From NCBI RefSeq assembly GCF_003254395.2, contig NC_037642.1, forward strand, positions 1,334,501 through 1,398,500: 64,000 bases of DNA, read 5' to 3'. Shown one piece after another: positions 24,453-35,789 of the stretch (its first letter is position 1; each line of letters begins with the position of its first letter). The DNA comes from Apis mellifera. Lineage: Eukaryota > Arthropoda > Insecta > Hymenoptera > Apidae. The notes beneath the pieces were generated by a model. That model worked only from the letters and a program-made list of their open reading frames with translations. It was not told the DNA's origin and searched no databases. Position numbers and translations under genes: made by a program.

Positions 24453-26251
24453 GATTTTCTTCTTTGATAGACAAAGATAACAATTTCAAGTTGAATCCGA
24501 GTTAAGATTAAATTTGTATCGGGGCAGGTAATAATATTTGTAATTTATTAACTCACATCTTATATTCATTCATCTTGAACTGTATAAGAAAGCATGTATA
24601 TCGAGGTTATTTTTGCTATTGGCAAGAGTATTATTATCGTACTTTATAACACATTTTCGTTTATATATTTTTCTTCTCTAATTCGAGATTATTATTATTA
24701 TTATTATTCACGATTCCAGTAAAATTAACACTGATATTATATCCTCCTTTATACTTTACTACGAGTATATTCGAATACCGTATCATTCATTGCATAATCT
24801 TTGGCAACAGATTATAGTGCAGTGTTTCTGGAACTTACTCATAGAGGAATTAATTAAAGGCGTAGCCTTTGCTTCGCGTGGTGAGGTAAAAACTTAAAAA
24901 ACATTTTTTATACCGATTTTTTTTTTCAATAAATCCTTTCTTTTCTTTTTTTTTTTTATACATTTATTAATTTTTTCTTATTAAAAGCTCGATCCCTTTC
25001 GAAAGTATATTATTTAGTAGTATGGATGTTTATTTTTTCTTTTTTTTTTTTTTTCGATTCGACAGCGAGATATTTCCCCTTTCATTCCTCTCCAATAAAT
25101 CGTGCAATTATTTGCCCTGCAACTCTCTCCGCGGAATGGATCAACGTCTCTTCGTTAAAGCGGTCGTTTTCTATTCATGAGATACAGTTTATAACTCATT
25201 CTATTTTCTTATCTCGATATATACCCGCCTGAATACGTTATATACGATACATTTCAGGAATTGGTAGCATATACGTGTTGTAATGAAGCATCGCATGCGA
25301 ACACGATATTGTTCGCGGAAATGTATTGTGGTTTCTCCACAAGTACATTTTATCCTTTAAAAAATGCTACGCTTAAAATAGAGGAATTCGAATCACTATT
25401 AATTTTCATAGTTGATGCGCATCTCCTTTTTTTTTTTTTTAGAATAATTTTAATACCGTTTATTATTATTAATTATACAAATTTATAATTACGAATTATC
25501 GTTTCATTCCACTTCTATCATCATTCAAATTAATAATTTTCACGTGAAATGATTTATCCTTGATCGAGCAGGATCGACGCTCTTCTTCCTGAGAGAATGG
25601 AAAAGACGAGAATATAGAAGAAAATGCAAAAGGGATCCGAAGAAAGGACGGGCACAAGTTATCCCGTCGTTATTTTTCCTTCCATTATATCGGAAATCTT
25701 ACTCGCGATTCATTTCCGACTCCACGGGTTAAAGCTTCAGATTAGCGGGGCTTTTCCGTTTGCTCGCTTCCTTCCTTCTCCCTCCCCCTCTCTTCCCTAT
25801 CCCATCGTGATAAACATTTCCGCATCGCTTTGACTCATTTCAATATTCAACGACGACGAGTGGAAATTGACAGAACTTGTTACCGCCTCGCCACAGGCGA
25901 GAAATCCGATGTTGCTCGAATAAAAAGCGCAGAAAACGGAATAAAAGAATCGAATGAATCGCTCTCTCTCTTTCTCTCTATCGAGCGGTTCACAGATTCA
26001 CCGATTCGTTTCGAATTAACCCGCGGGTTGGGCCGCGCCACCCCCTGCGAATCTCTTCCGCTATAATTCTAAAAAATAATTCTCGCGCTTGGGGCGGCGA
26101 TCACGTGCACGCGAAGCCGGGATAAGAGAGCCGTTATCCGCGACCCGCGCTTTTTATCGAAAATTCACTTCACTTATATTATACAAACCGTTTAATATCG
26201 GATTTAAAAGCGTCGCGAACAATTCGTTTGAAGTCACTAAACGCGAATCGT

Positions 26252-26256
<5 letters not shown>

Positions 26257-26293
<37 letters not shown>
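26257..26293. repeat. (TA)n microsatellite
   Basis: A perfect TA run of about 37 bases, likely polymorphic between individuals. Confidence 0.93.
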
Positions 26294-26300
<7 letters not shown>

Positions 26301-26710
26301 CGGATGTTTCAATGGGAACGGAAGAAGGGAAGGGGTCGAAATTAAAAAGTTTTTCAATGAAGTGTACACACGGTGGGTTTCGAATCGCCGGTGTTGCGTT
26401 TCAAACAGCTATAATTACCGCTTTGACACGGGTATAAATAAAATATTGATATTCCCCCACTAGCCAATGTTGTCTCGATAAAAATACTCGAGTCGAAGTA
26501 ATTTTAGGGGGAAGATTAGAATGTTTGTCGAATGCGTAACGGGGGATACGTAGAATTATTTCAAATATTGTTTTATTTCCGGGAAAGGAGACATTTGGAA
26601 GATAGATTATTCGTTTTGACAATAAGAATAATTTATTTATTCGTTATCCTTATTAATTTAAGTGGTTTTTCCACGTGAAATCTCGCTGTACTAATTATAA
26701 AGTTTCATTT

Positions 26711-26893
26711 CATTGAATAATGCACAATTATACTCTATATTCGATGTCTTCTTTGATGACGTTTAAAGTATTTTTTCCTTCTAAATTTTATCCAAGTTTC
26801 AGTCTCATCGAATAATGTACAATTATACTTCATACTCCAGTCTTCTCTGATGATGTTTAAAGTATTTTTTCCTTCTAAATTTTATCCTAGTCA
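26711..26893. repeat. Tandem duplication, period about 95 bp
   Basis: Two direct copies start at 26711 (CATTGAATAATGCACAATTA) and 26806 (CATCGAATAATGTACAATTA). Both end in GTTTAAAGTATTTTTTCC and TTCTAAATTTTATCC. They differ at about one base in ten, so the duplication is moderately old. Confidence 0.9.
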
Positions 26894-27554
26894 CTTCTTA
26901 ACCTTGTTAAGAAGTGTTAAGAAATAACTTTGATTTATGAATAGTAATAGTGGAATGGTAGTCACGTTTGTACGAATGTCAAGCTTATTTATTCGTTATC
27001 GAACGATACTATCAGAGTCGAGAAGAGGAAAAAAAAAGGAAAACTTGGTGAATATCCCCGTTATCGTTCATAGGATTTTTCGAGTTTTGGCTTCAATTTT
27101 ACCCCCTCCCCTTCCGTGATATCTTCTCCTTTGGCCGAGATCCAATAGATTTGGATGCGCACCATTTCATTATTTTATTTTATTTTCTTTTTTTTTTTTT
27201 TTTTTTCGAGAATCGCTGGATCCAGTTGTATATGGACGGATTTGAAATCGAAAAAGAGCAACTATGCGCGTGACATACGGCTGTCACGTGCGTTCAACGT
27301 CACAAACGCGAACGCATCGGGGCCAAGCATCGACAGATGTTCTCATTTCTTGTCTTTGGATATTTCTGTGCACCATTTGATGCACGCGCGATAATCAGAC
27401 TGATTGATATCGGTATTAGCTCGGATAAATCTGCGAGGTTCTTTAATTAACGCGTCTAAGTCGTCCCAGTTTCTGGCCACTACGAATTCTTGCCTGTTTC
27501 TTGTCTGTTCCTCGTGAACAAAGACACGAGTTTCGTGAAATTTTTATTCGAAAT

Positions 27555-28625
27555 TAGAATTGAGACAACTAAATTAACTAAAAGGAACGAACAAAGTCCT
27601 TGAATCTACTCGTGCTTTTCTTCAATATTTCTTTAAGAAAGATGAACAATTAGCAAAACAAATAAAAATTTTAATATAAATAATCAGATAAATATTAGTC
27701 TATAATATTTCATTAAATACTAAAAATATTTCACTAAACTATTCTATATATTTCACTAAATTTCCGAAATTGGAATTAAGACAACTAAATTAACTAAAAG
27801 GGATGAACAGTCCTTGAATCTATTCATGTTTTTCTTCAATATTTTTTTAAAAAAGATAAACAACAATTAGTAAAACAAAACAAATAAATAAAAATATAAA
27901 TAACTAAATAATCAGATAAATATTACTCTATAATATTTCACTAAATACTTATTAAAAATATTTCACTAAACTATTCTATATATTTCACTAAATTTCTGAA
28001 ATTAAAATTGAGACAACTAAATTAACTAAAAGGAATGAACAGTCCTTGAATCTACTCATGTTTTTCTTCAATATTTTTTTAAAAAAGATAAACAACAATT
28101 AGTAAAACAAAACAAATAAATAAAAATATAAATAACTAAATAATCAGATAAATATTACTCTATAATATTTCACTAAATACTCACTAAAAATATTTCATTA
28201 AACTACTCTATATATTTCACTAAATTTCCAAAATTAGAATTGGGACAATTAAATTAATCAAAAGGAATGAACAAAGTCCTTGAATCTACTCGTGCTTTTC
28301 TTCAGTATTTCTTTAAGAAAGATGAACAACAATTAACAAAACAAATTTCAATATAAATAATTAAATAATCAGATAAATATTACTCTATATTTTACTAAAT
28401 ACTCACTAAAAATATTTCACTAAACTACTCTATATATTTTACTAAATTTTCAAAATTAGAATTGAGACAACTAAATTAACCAAAAGGAATGAACAAAGTC
28501 CTTGAATCTACTCGTGCTTTTTTTCAATATTTCTTTAAGAAAGATGAACAACAATTAGCAAAACAAATAAAAATTTCAATATAAGTAACTAAATAATCAG
28601 ATAAATATTACTCTATAATATGCGC
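27555..28625. repeat. Tandem array of five units, about 217-232 bp each
   Basis: Units are marked by GAGACAACTAAATTAAC near 27562, 27779, 28010, 28242 and 28464. Each continues AAAGGAATGAAC, CCTTGAATCTACTCGTG, TTCTTCAATATTTCTTTAAG, then AAACAAAT and CAGATAAATATTACTCTATA, and ends with repeated TTTCACTAAA motifs. Units 2 and 3 are closest to each other. The last unit is cut short near 28625. The whole array is AT-rich and noncoding. Confidence 0.94.
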
Positions 28626-28689
28626 TAAATTATAAATTAAATGTGATATGAATTAAGCATATACATATTTTAAAGTAATCATATCAGTA

Positions 28690-29220
28690 GTCAATTTTCC
28701 AAGTTTTTCCTCATTCACATTCACGCCCACGCGCGCGGCCCTTCCTATTTTAATCGCATTCGGGGGAAACTGGAGCGAGGAAGTCGAGGGGGTCGTTTCG
28801 ATTTTTTCGAATTTTCGCCGAATAACAGTGTGGCCGGTGTCTCCGCCGTAAATCATTCGTGGAAACGTGGCGTGTCAGCGGGAGCACTGGGAAACGCTGG
28901 GCCTGGTGTGTAACGCGCAAAACGTAAAATCGCGCAAAGCGCCAGCTTGCTGGCCTAATCAACTTAGCGCGCTCCTACCACTAACACCGTCTCGAGGTCT
29001 TCGCGGTTTGCCAACGAATGTCCTGTCACGAAATCGCAGATGCGAAACAATGCGTAACGGCTAGCGCGCGCGACATTAGACAACTGCATTGCAAATTACC
29101 GCGGGATATATCAGCCGGTATACGGCTAATTTTGGCCCCCTCGTCATGATCCCGATTGTTTTTCGAGCAAGATATCCCTGCGCTAAATGGGAATACGTAC
29201 ACACGCGATTCTCGAAGAAA
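28690..29220. other. CpG-rich island
   Basis: A CpG-dense block begins just after the five-unit array. ORFs occur on both strands with no domain. The sequence complexity is higher than in flanking DNA, so a regulatory element is possible. Confidence 0.45.
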
Positions 29221-30683
29221 TACAAATTTTTGTCCGATTTTTTCTTTTTTTTTAACGCGAAGAAAATTCCATTCATTTCAATATTGATTTTGAATACGAT
29301 AAAATTGTAAAGTTGTATTTTTCTCGCGATAAAAATTGATACAAATAGAAATATATTTGTAATATAGTGTTGTAGTTTAAAATTGTTTTGAACGAATTTA
29401 TATTTATATTCTGAAAACTATCGCGTTATGTAATGTTCGTATCGTATCAGTTTAAACACGCGCGACAATATTCTTGTCTCGAACGAACTTTAGAATTACG
29501 GTTGATTTAATATTTATTATTAAATATAAAGTGTACAAACATTTTATCATTCAATTTCTGAATATTCGCGCAACATATTCATTCAGAATAATTACATCAA
29601 CAAGACTCGTAACTCTCGAGCCAACTTCAGAGCCAGAATTTCCTTACTGTGCGTAATTCCATCCAGCTATTTCTTACTTTCCATTCAATGTATCCTTTTA
29701 CAAGTTACAACTCTTACACTCTGTCTTTACGAATCTTTTAATCGTATTTTCTGTAACCTTTTCGTACGCGTTTTAAAAAAAGTAATAAATCGTCGAATGT
29801 ATATATATATATATATATATATTTGCACCAGTATCGCTTGTTAATACGACATCGAGAAATGTAATGGTGTCGTAAAACAATTATTGAACCATTAGCTCGC
29901 GTGCGGCAAATGGGAGACGCGTACGGATAGATGTGGCCGGACAGATAATTATATCTGTTCTCTGTCTTTGGAACCGTAACACTGGTGCAAAACAACGATC
30001 TCGATAGCTTCAACGTCGATCGTTCGAAAATACTTATCAGATTATCAAATATAAACGTAAATATTTTGGACTAAGTATTTTGAAGAAATTTTGTATTTCG
30101 AGAAATGGGATAACTTTGAATTAGAACATCTTGCAAGGGGAATTTGAAACTTTGGGAACGTGTTTCATGAAAAATTCTCAAACTATTTTAAGTTTTTTAC
30201 ATTTATTTTCTTATATATACGATTCATTTTTATCATTCGATTTTTAAAAACGATATATTCGTTTTTAAATTTATAATATTATTATCCATGGATTTAACAA
30301 AATTTATACAGCAAAAGAAAAAAATTGAAACTTTTCTCTATCCTATTAAAAGAGATTTTTATCGATGAAAGGATTAATGTTCTTGTTACCAAAAAACTAA
30401 AAATATCGAAATGTTCAAAATTACAATGAAATATCGCGCGTTGAATTCTACTTGGATTCACAAACTGTACAACACGATCCCCGTCGTTATATTCTTCGAC
30501 ATTGCTACGCGAAGAAATGCATCGAACGGGAAAACGGTAGGAATCGAGCATGTTTCGAGCCAAGGTAATAATTTCACGCAGAAATAGAGGCGCACGTTTC
30601 GAGAAGCCTGTCGTTCGGGAACAATAATCTCGTCCAAGCGTTTTTTTTTCGATCTCTTGCTTGATCGTGCGTACAAAATGACG

Positions 30684-30685
<2 letters not shown>

Positions 30686-30725
<40 letters not shown>
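30686..30725. repeat. (CT)n microsatellite
   Basis: A perfect run of about 40 bases of CT. Confidence 0.94.
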
Positions 30726-30727
<2 letters not shown>

Positions 30728-30950
30728 GCTAATGCCCCTACTCGTATTCTTTTACGATTATCGCGTAGCCGGTTGACGATCGTTTTAAAGCGCGCACGGT
30801 ATCTTCGCTTTAACGATCCTCTTAATTGTTGGCCGTAGAACTACGACTTACTTCGAACTTATCACGATGTTCTTACGTTCTTCGTATTAACCGGCTACTT
30901 AAGTTGGGAATTCAACTTGATGAATATCCGTTTGTATCCCCTCGACTGAA

Positions 30951-30952
<2 letters not shown>

Positions 30953-31002
<50 letters not shown>
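30953..31002. repeat. (AAT)n microsatellite
   Basis: About 16 to 17 perfect AAT trinucleotides. The plus-strand ORF through it would encode an asparagine run and the minus-strand ORF a leucine run; neither is a gene. Confidence 0.95.
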
Positions 31003-31003
<1 letters not shown>

Positions 31004-31518
31004 TCGTGAAAATTCGCCGCGTTAATGAACAATTTTTGCTGGCAAGCATAAGTTGTAATAGCGTTTTCTCTATATAAAGATACTCTATGAGAGGGAAAGT
31101 TTGCAACTAGCGTGGAAAAATGTATGTGTGAATTTGTTTCTTTGTAAGGATTGCATATTATAGATTATTGTTATTGCTTCAAATCTTGTTTCAGATTGTT
31201 TTATTCTATTTTCTGTGAAATATCTTAGATAGAGGAGTCTTCGTTGTTATTTGATAAATTATTTTTGCTGGCAGTTTGTAAAAACGATCTGATCTTTTGG
31301 AAGAAAAGAAATAGCGAAGTCGTCAAACTCGTAGCTCATTCTCCTTGGGATATCAAATCGCTTTATCAATTTCACTGAAACGATTTATATGATTTGAAAT
31401 TGATAATTGGATAATAGATCTTTGAATAAAATTTGTAAAAAAAAAATTCGAATAGTAAGAAGATAATGAATTACTTAACGTATTGAAACGTTCAAGAAAA
31501 TAAAAAGATAAAATGAAA

Positions 31519-31895
31519 TTATTTTTTTTTTCAATGTAAGTAATTTTTGTTATTAAAATTAATGTAATGATTAATATAAAAATTATTATTAGGAATAGAA
31601 TTGAATTTATTTCTGTATATAGATATGTTAAATCAATATTTTTAAAGTTATTAAAGTAATCTGAGTGTAATTAATTAATGAAATCAAGTAAGAAAATATT
31701 ACTAGTATCCCACTTAAAAAAACAATTAATGTTATTAAAATTAATAATGAATTTATTGAACATATAGAGAATATTATTAAAGAAATAAAAATTGAATAAG
31801 AAATTAGGTAGATTAATAAAATTGATCTTAATCATCCAAAAAAGATTTGAAAATAAAATTCCTTTAATTAGATTCCTTTTCATCATATTTCGAGA
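31519..31895 (-). pseudogene. NUMT 1: mitochondrial ND6 fragment
   Basis: On the minus strand, read with the invertebrate mitochondrial code, a frame includes SGMLVMFSYLISLIN, the conserved membrane segment of NADH dehydrogenase subunit 6, a Complex I protein. The sequence matches 53770-54220 closely (for example AATAAATTCATTATTAATTT and TATTTTCTTACTTGATTTCA) but lacks about 105 bases present there between the ISLIN codons and CACTCAGA. It ends, in ND6 direction, near the ND6/cytochrome b junction, without cytochrome b. A standard-code ORF (31671-31901) runs through it in the wrong frame. In the nucleus it is nonfunctional. Confidence 0.82.
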
Positions 31896-32079
31896 TAACA
31901 ATCATTAAAATTGAGTACATATTAGGTTCAATCATAAATGAGATTTCCAAGATGAATCTCTGATTTATCAAACTATTTGAACCATTTAATAACGTAATCG
32001 TACAATTAAAAATTTTTGTTTATTGAAAAATCACATTTTTTTTCAACAAGAACTTTAGTCAAAATTAGAGCCTGGAAAT

Positions 32080-32560
32080 GAGTTTGCGCGAGTTATTCTC
32101 GCGAATCTTTTAATCTTTTAACACGAAACTCTGTTGCATTCACCGGGTGGACTGTTGGTGAACATTTGCAAACACTTAAAGCGGCAAAGACATTTTCGTC
32201 GTGCGGGAACACGCACGAACGAACATTTAGCGAGTTCAGACGGCGTATCAAAAGTCATTCGTGCTTCTTCGTGCGCGTTTAGCAGCGTATCGGAGACGGT
32301 ACGATGAAAATTTTGCGCGAATGTTTCCCGAATATGAGGCAGAACCACGAGCGGCGTACGAAATTAAACTCGAAGTTCGCCGAGCGGAACCGGCGCGATG
32401 GAAATTTCTAAAAAGAGCCCATTGTCGCGTGCACTTCCGTGCCACGATGCAACTTCGTTTGTATGCTTCCTCCTCTGGGAAAGGAAGGGAACGAGCTTCC
32501 TGCTCCAATTTGATTTTTCCTAACATCTCGCTCCCCTTAAACCGTATATATCTTTGTTAC
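32080..32560. other. CpG-rich island
   Basis: A CpG-dense stretch between AT-rich neighbours. ORFs on both strands (32248-32526 minus, 32261-32593 plus) overlap and conflict, and neither shows a known domain. Probably noncoding. Confidence 0.45.
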
Positions 32561-33389
32561 GTTCGATGCACATTTTGGTTACGATTTTTATAATTATATT
32601 TGAAAATCATCCAATGATTCTTATTACATTAGAAAAAACTTAAAAAACAAATTAAATATCTTTTTTCATTATTCATTCAATAGAATTAATTTAGATAAAT
32701 GGATTGTATCTGATTATCATTTACAAATTTTATTTCAATTTCTCTCGAAGTGATAAAGATTTTGCATCGGGAAAAAAGAAACAAAATTTTGTTCGTTTCA
32801 TCGATTATAAATATCCTTTTCTTGATAATCGAAATAGTCGTTTGAATTTCCCTCGCTTTTTCGATACAGGAATTTACAAATTTTATACATCATGTAATGA
32901 GATTAAGATATCGTGATGAGTAAATTGAAATTTCTGAGCATTGTTTATGCAATTTAATTAGATTAAGCAGATTCTTTTGTTTGTATATTTAAATTTGTTG
33001 AGATGTACATTCCATTTTATATAAAATATTACGTAAATTTATTAATATAACACTAATTTGAGTGAGGAAAAAATAAAATGTTATTATTTTCGTTTTAAAC
33101 ACAATTTTGTAATAAAATGTTAAAATAATCAAGTTTTGTTTCTTTTGTTAGAATAAGAATCATCGACATTGATTCTAATTTAAATCGTGTTATTTCTCTT
33201 CTCAAATAAAAGTATGAGAGGCAAAAATTAAATTTTCAATTTTAATTTTACAATTCTAACTTACGATCCCACGAAATAGAGAAATGACAGAATATCACAA
33301 AATAATTAATCCACTTTCAAGAATTCCATTTTGCATATCTTCATTCTAGATAAGAAGCTAACACAATGTATTACAAGTTAGGGACACCG
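32561..33389. other. No gene seen; AT-rich DNA
   Basis: Low-complexity AT-rich sequence with no repeats of note and no coding character on either strand. Confidence 0.6.
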
Positions 33390-33806
33390 TTGGTGGCGCG
33401 TGTCATCAACGGATATTAATACGGTATTATGATGCATGGCCGCCTTCGTCATCGTTGCACGCTTCTAATTTCTCTAGACGGGCGGACATTACCACAAAGT
33501 GGTTGACAAATAAAGCATGGAGTGTGGAGCGTGGTTGAAAACTACCTCCTAGATGGATCTTCCTCTCCGGTTATCGTACGGTTGCGTCGAGGATGGTGTC
33601 CGAGGTTTTCTTGCTTTTCGGCCAAGAAAGCGAGAAAGTCGGAAGTCGTGGGGGCAGATAAGAGAGAGACGACGGAGGGAAGCAGAAGAAGAGAATCAAG
33701 TGGAAGAAGAGAGGTGTGCCGTGTTTTTGACGATGGATAGGGTCGGTTCTAGCATTTTGGCGACAATCCAGCCTCTATATAAATACCGCCGGGAGTCACC
33801 ACTCGT
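33390..33806 (+). promoter_or_regulatory. Second promoter-like region with TATA box
   Basis: CpG-richer sequence leads to CTCTATATAAATACCG, with the TATA box at 33776-33785. About 20 to 30 bases downstream lies GTCACCACTC, a plausible start-site region near 33797-33806. A coding first-exon candidate ends at 34126, so the position fits a transcript start of roughly 300 bases of leader. The core is stronger than anything seen at the 20 kb island. Confidence 0.45.
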
Positions 33807-33992
33807 CCCTGTGGCGCTGTGGTGCGCGCGTTTACGTGCGGGCCTCTCCTCTTCGCTTCCTGCGTACTACTCGACACGCTTCGTTATTTCTCCTTCTCCC
33901 TCTTCTTCTTCTTCTTGTTGCTCCTGCTCTTACGTATACCTCTCTCTTTCTCTCTCTCTCTTCTTTTCTTTCTCTCTTCTTTTTTCTCTCGA

Positions 33993-34022
33993 ATGTCAGC
34001 TCGAGCTTTTTGCCATCGTTAA
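33993..34022 (+). CDS. Upstream ORF, nine codons
   Basis: ATG at 33993 encodes MSARAFCHR and stops at TAA 34020-34022, 77 bases before the ATG at 34100. If exon 1B is transcribed, this short frame would be met first by scanning ribosomes and could lower or condition translation of the main frame. No function for the peptide is implied. Confidence 0.3.
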   Translation: MSARAFCHR

Positions 34023-34099
34023 CCAGCCGCAAACTGCGATCCGGCATATCTGTGGACATCGGAGTCAAAACTAATAACGAGACGGCGCGAGAACGACAA

Positions 34100-34126
34100 A
34101 TGGCGCGCGTTTTGCTCTTGGATACG
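34100..34126 (+). CDS. Candidate first coding segment of the alternative isoform
   Basis: Nine codons, MARVLLLDT, run from ATG 34100 to the donor in phase 0. The exon at 55430-55492 also begins and ends in phase 0 and has only one open frame, and the join keeps that frame. The predicted product would carry these nine residues plus the 15 encoded before ATG 55475, making it 24 residues longer at its N terminus than the form starting at 55475. The start context (GACAAATGG) is acceptable but not optimal for insects. The residues are hydrophobic but too few to call a signal peptide. I do not recognise the protein. A compatible junction has about a one-in-three chance of arising by accident, so this is suggestive only. 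Confidence 0.4.
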
Positions 34127-34179
34127 GTAATTTGTGCGAACCTGTTCCCTCGTTCCGCTCTTTCAGGGTTTATTTGAAG

Positions 34180-35782
34180 GCTGCAAAGAGAATTTGTTTT
34201 TTGAGAAGAATCTTTGAAAATGTTTAATCTATTGAAATAGGAAACTCTGGTTAAGTGGCATTTATTTTTGATTTCATTGGAATTTTGAGCGTGTATAACG
34301 ATATTATGATCGATAGTTTTGATATTAATACGTAGAGGAATGATCAATCGATTGTTATTTTTTGAAAAATCATGTTAGATCAAGATTTATGAATTTTTTA
34401 ATTTATAATTTTTATTGAAATAATTTTAATTATCACAAGTGTATAAAGTTGATTGATTTATTCTCTAGTTAGTTTATTAAGAATTGAAACTTGATATTTA
34501 GAAAGAAAATAGTTTGTTGATTTTATTTCTGATTTTTGAAATATTTATATCTTTTCAGATCATGAAATAAACAAAAGGATAAAAAATAATCGAAAGTATT
34601 TTGAGAATAGATTAATAAAAAATAAATTATTATTGTTATTTATTTTGTTTTGACAGTAATTTTAGTATCGTATGATGTTTGCAAATTGTAAAATGATCGT
34701 TTCAAATAGACTTAAAACATTAAAATAAATGTCTTTTTTTTCAAGTTTTTGTTTAATCATCAATTTATTTTTTTCCAATATTTTCAAGTCTTGAGAAACA
34801 AGAAGAGAAAATGAAAAGAAAAAATAAACTATTTTTTAGAATATTAAATATCTAATATTATTTCTCAATTCTTATGAATAGTATCACAAAATTTAAATTA
34901 CTTTGTATAATATATTAATTTGGAAAAGATTAATCTGGCAATGTAAATTATTTACCTTTGATTTGCGATATTTGATTGATTCTTTTACTGTTTTGCAAGA
35001 GTTTTTGAAGTCTATTCTCTCTTCCATTATGCTTCCAGTGTCGTGTTTCTGGAAGAGAGATAACAACTCCCTCCCCGCGAGAGACGGACGATAGTTTGAT
35101 AAACTTTGTTCCATGGTTTGATTCTAACTTCACAATCGTTAGACTTGTCATTGTCACACGAAACAATATCTCTACTCTTAACGTATAAAAAAAGAATAAA
35201 AGTGAAGGGATGAAAAATACTTTCTAAAATTAAATCATCCTTATTATAAATCGTGCTTTCACTCTTTGAATATCTGTACGCAGTTTATTTTCTCTAAAAA
35301 TTATGTTATAATTCTGAATCATAAATTCTAACGTTCCTTGCTGAACAAAGTTTGTTTCGAAATTAATCGTATAATTTCGCGCAGAATTTTTAATTTTTCG
35401 AACAACACAACTATCGTTGGCGTTATTAATCGAGAACAATATGGTGCAACAATATGCGTGTGCAATACGAATATCCACGTTTGTTGGAAAAGTAAATTAG
35501 AATCGTAGAATGAATTTTCTTCTTCTCCTCTGTTTAATATTTCGCGAAGGGAATCGAGTTTTTTTTTTTTTTTTCAAAAAAGCACGAAGAATTGTAAAAT
35601 AATATACGTAAAAATTCTCTGTAATAAATACTCGCGTACGATTTATATAAAAATTATTCATAGTTGAAGAAACAAGAATTCGAAAAGTTTAAAGTGTCAA
35701 AGTTACAATTATTCCTAATAAATTCATATCTTCAATTACAACAACAATCTAATAATTTCGCACGGAGAAAAATTTCGCGTAC
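34180..35782. other. No gene seen; AT-rich intronic DNA
   Basis: Long AT-rich sequence with T runs and no coding frame. Sequence of higher complexity resumes near 35790. Confidence 0.6.
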
Positions 35783-35789
35783 AGCTTTT

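Larger units (their letters stand above)
23571..27549. other. No gene seen; mostly AT-rich intronic DNA
   Basis: CpG-richer patches lie at about 23570-23970 and 25560-26220. Microsatellites include (TA)n at 24425-24452, (ATT)n at 24689-24709 and (TA)n at 26257-26293. Long T runs occur near 24950, 25040 and 27190. No splice-bounded coding frame was found. Confidence 0.55.
29221..31518. other. No gene seen; AT-rich intronic DNA with microsatellites
   Basis: Holds (TA)n at 29800-29822, a long (CT)n at 30686-30725 and (AAT)n at 30953-31002, with a CpG-richer patch at about 30440-30900. No coding segment is supported. Confidence 0.55.
33800..34126 (+). other. Probable alternative first exon (exon 1B)
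   Basis: It runs from the putative start site to the donor GATACG|GTAATT (GT at 34127). The leader is CT-rich (33900-33985) and carries a nine-codon upstream ORF at 33993-34022. The first ATG after that is at 34100, and its codons reach the donor exactly at a codon boundary. The open frame actually extends back to 33836 without an ATG, but those codons translate the CT-rich leader and are not protein-like. Confidence 0.42.

Noticed and set aside
30953..31002. Asparagine or leucine homopolymer in ORFs
   Set aside because: Translation of an (AAT)n microsatellite.
31671..31901. Hydrophobic 76-codon minus-strand ORF
   Set aside because: It is NUMT 1 read in the wrong frame with the standard code; the mitochondrial frame gives ND6.
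31900..31975. Possible mitochondrial tRNA next to NUMT 1 (GAGATT...AATCTC stem)
   Set aside because: The loop has nine bases and no fitting anticodon for the tRNAs that flank ND6 in insects.
33553..34074. 173-codon plus-strand ORF over the 33.5-34.1 kb region
   Set aside because: Most of it translates the CT-rich leader into serine/leucine runs, and it overlaps other long frames on both strands. It does not use the frame that fits exon 55430.
33836..34099. Open frame extending upstream of ATG 34100, rich in leucine and phenylalanine, resembling a signal peptide
   Set aside because: It has no ATG and its hydrophobic run comes from CTT/TCT repeats, so a secreted protein is not supported.
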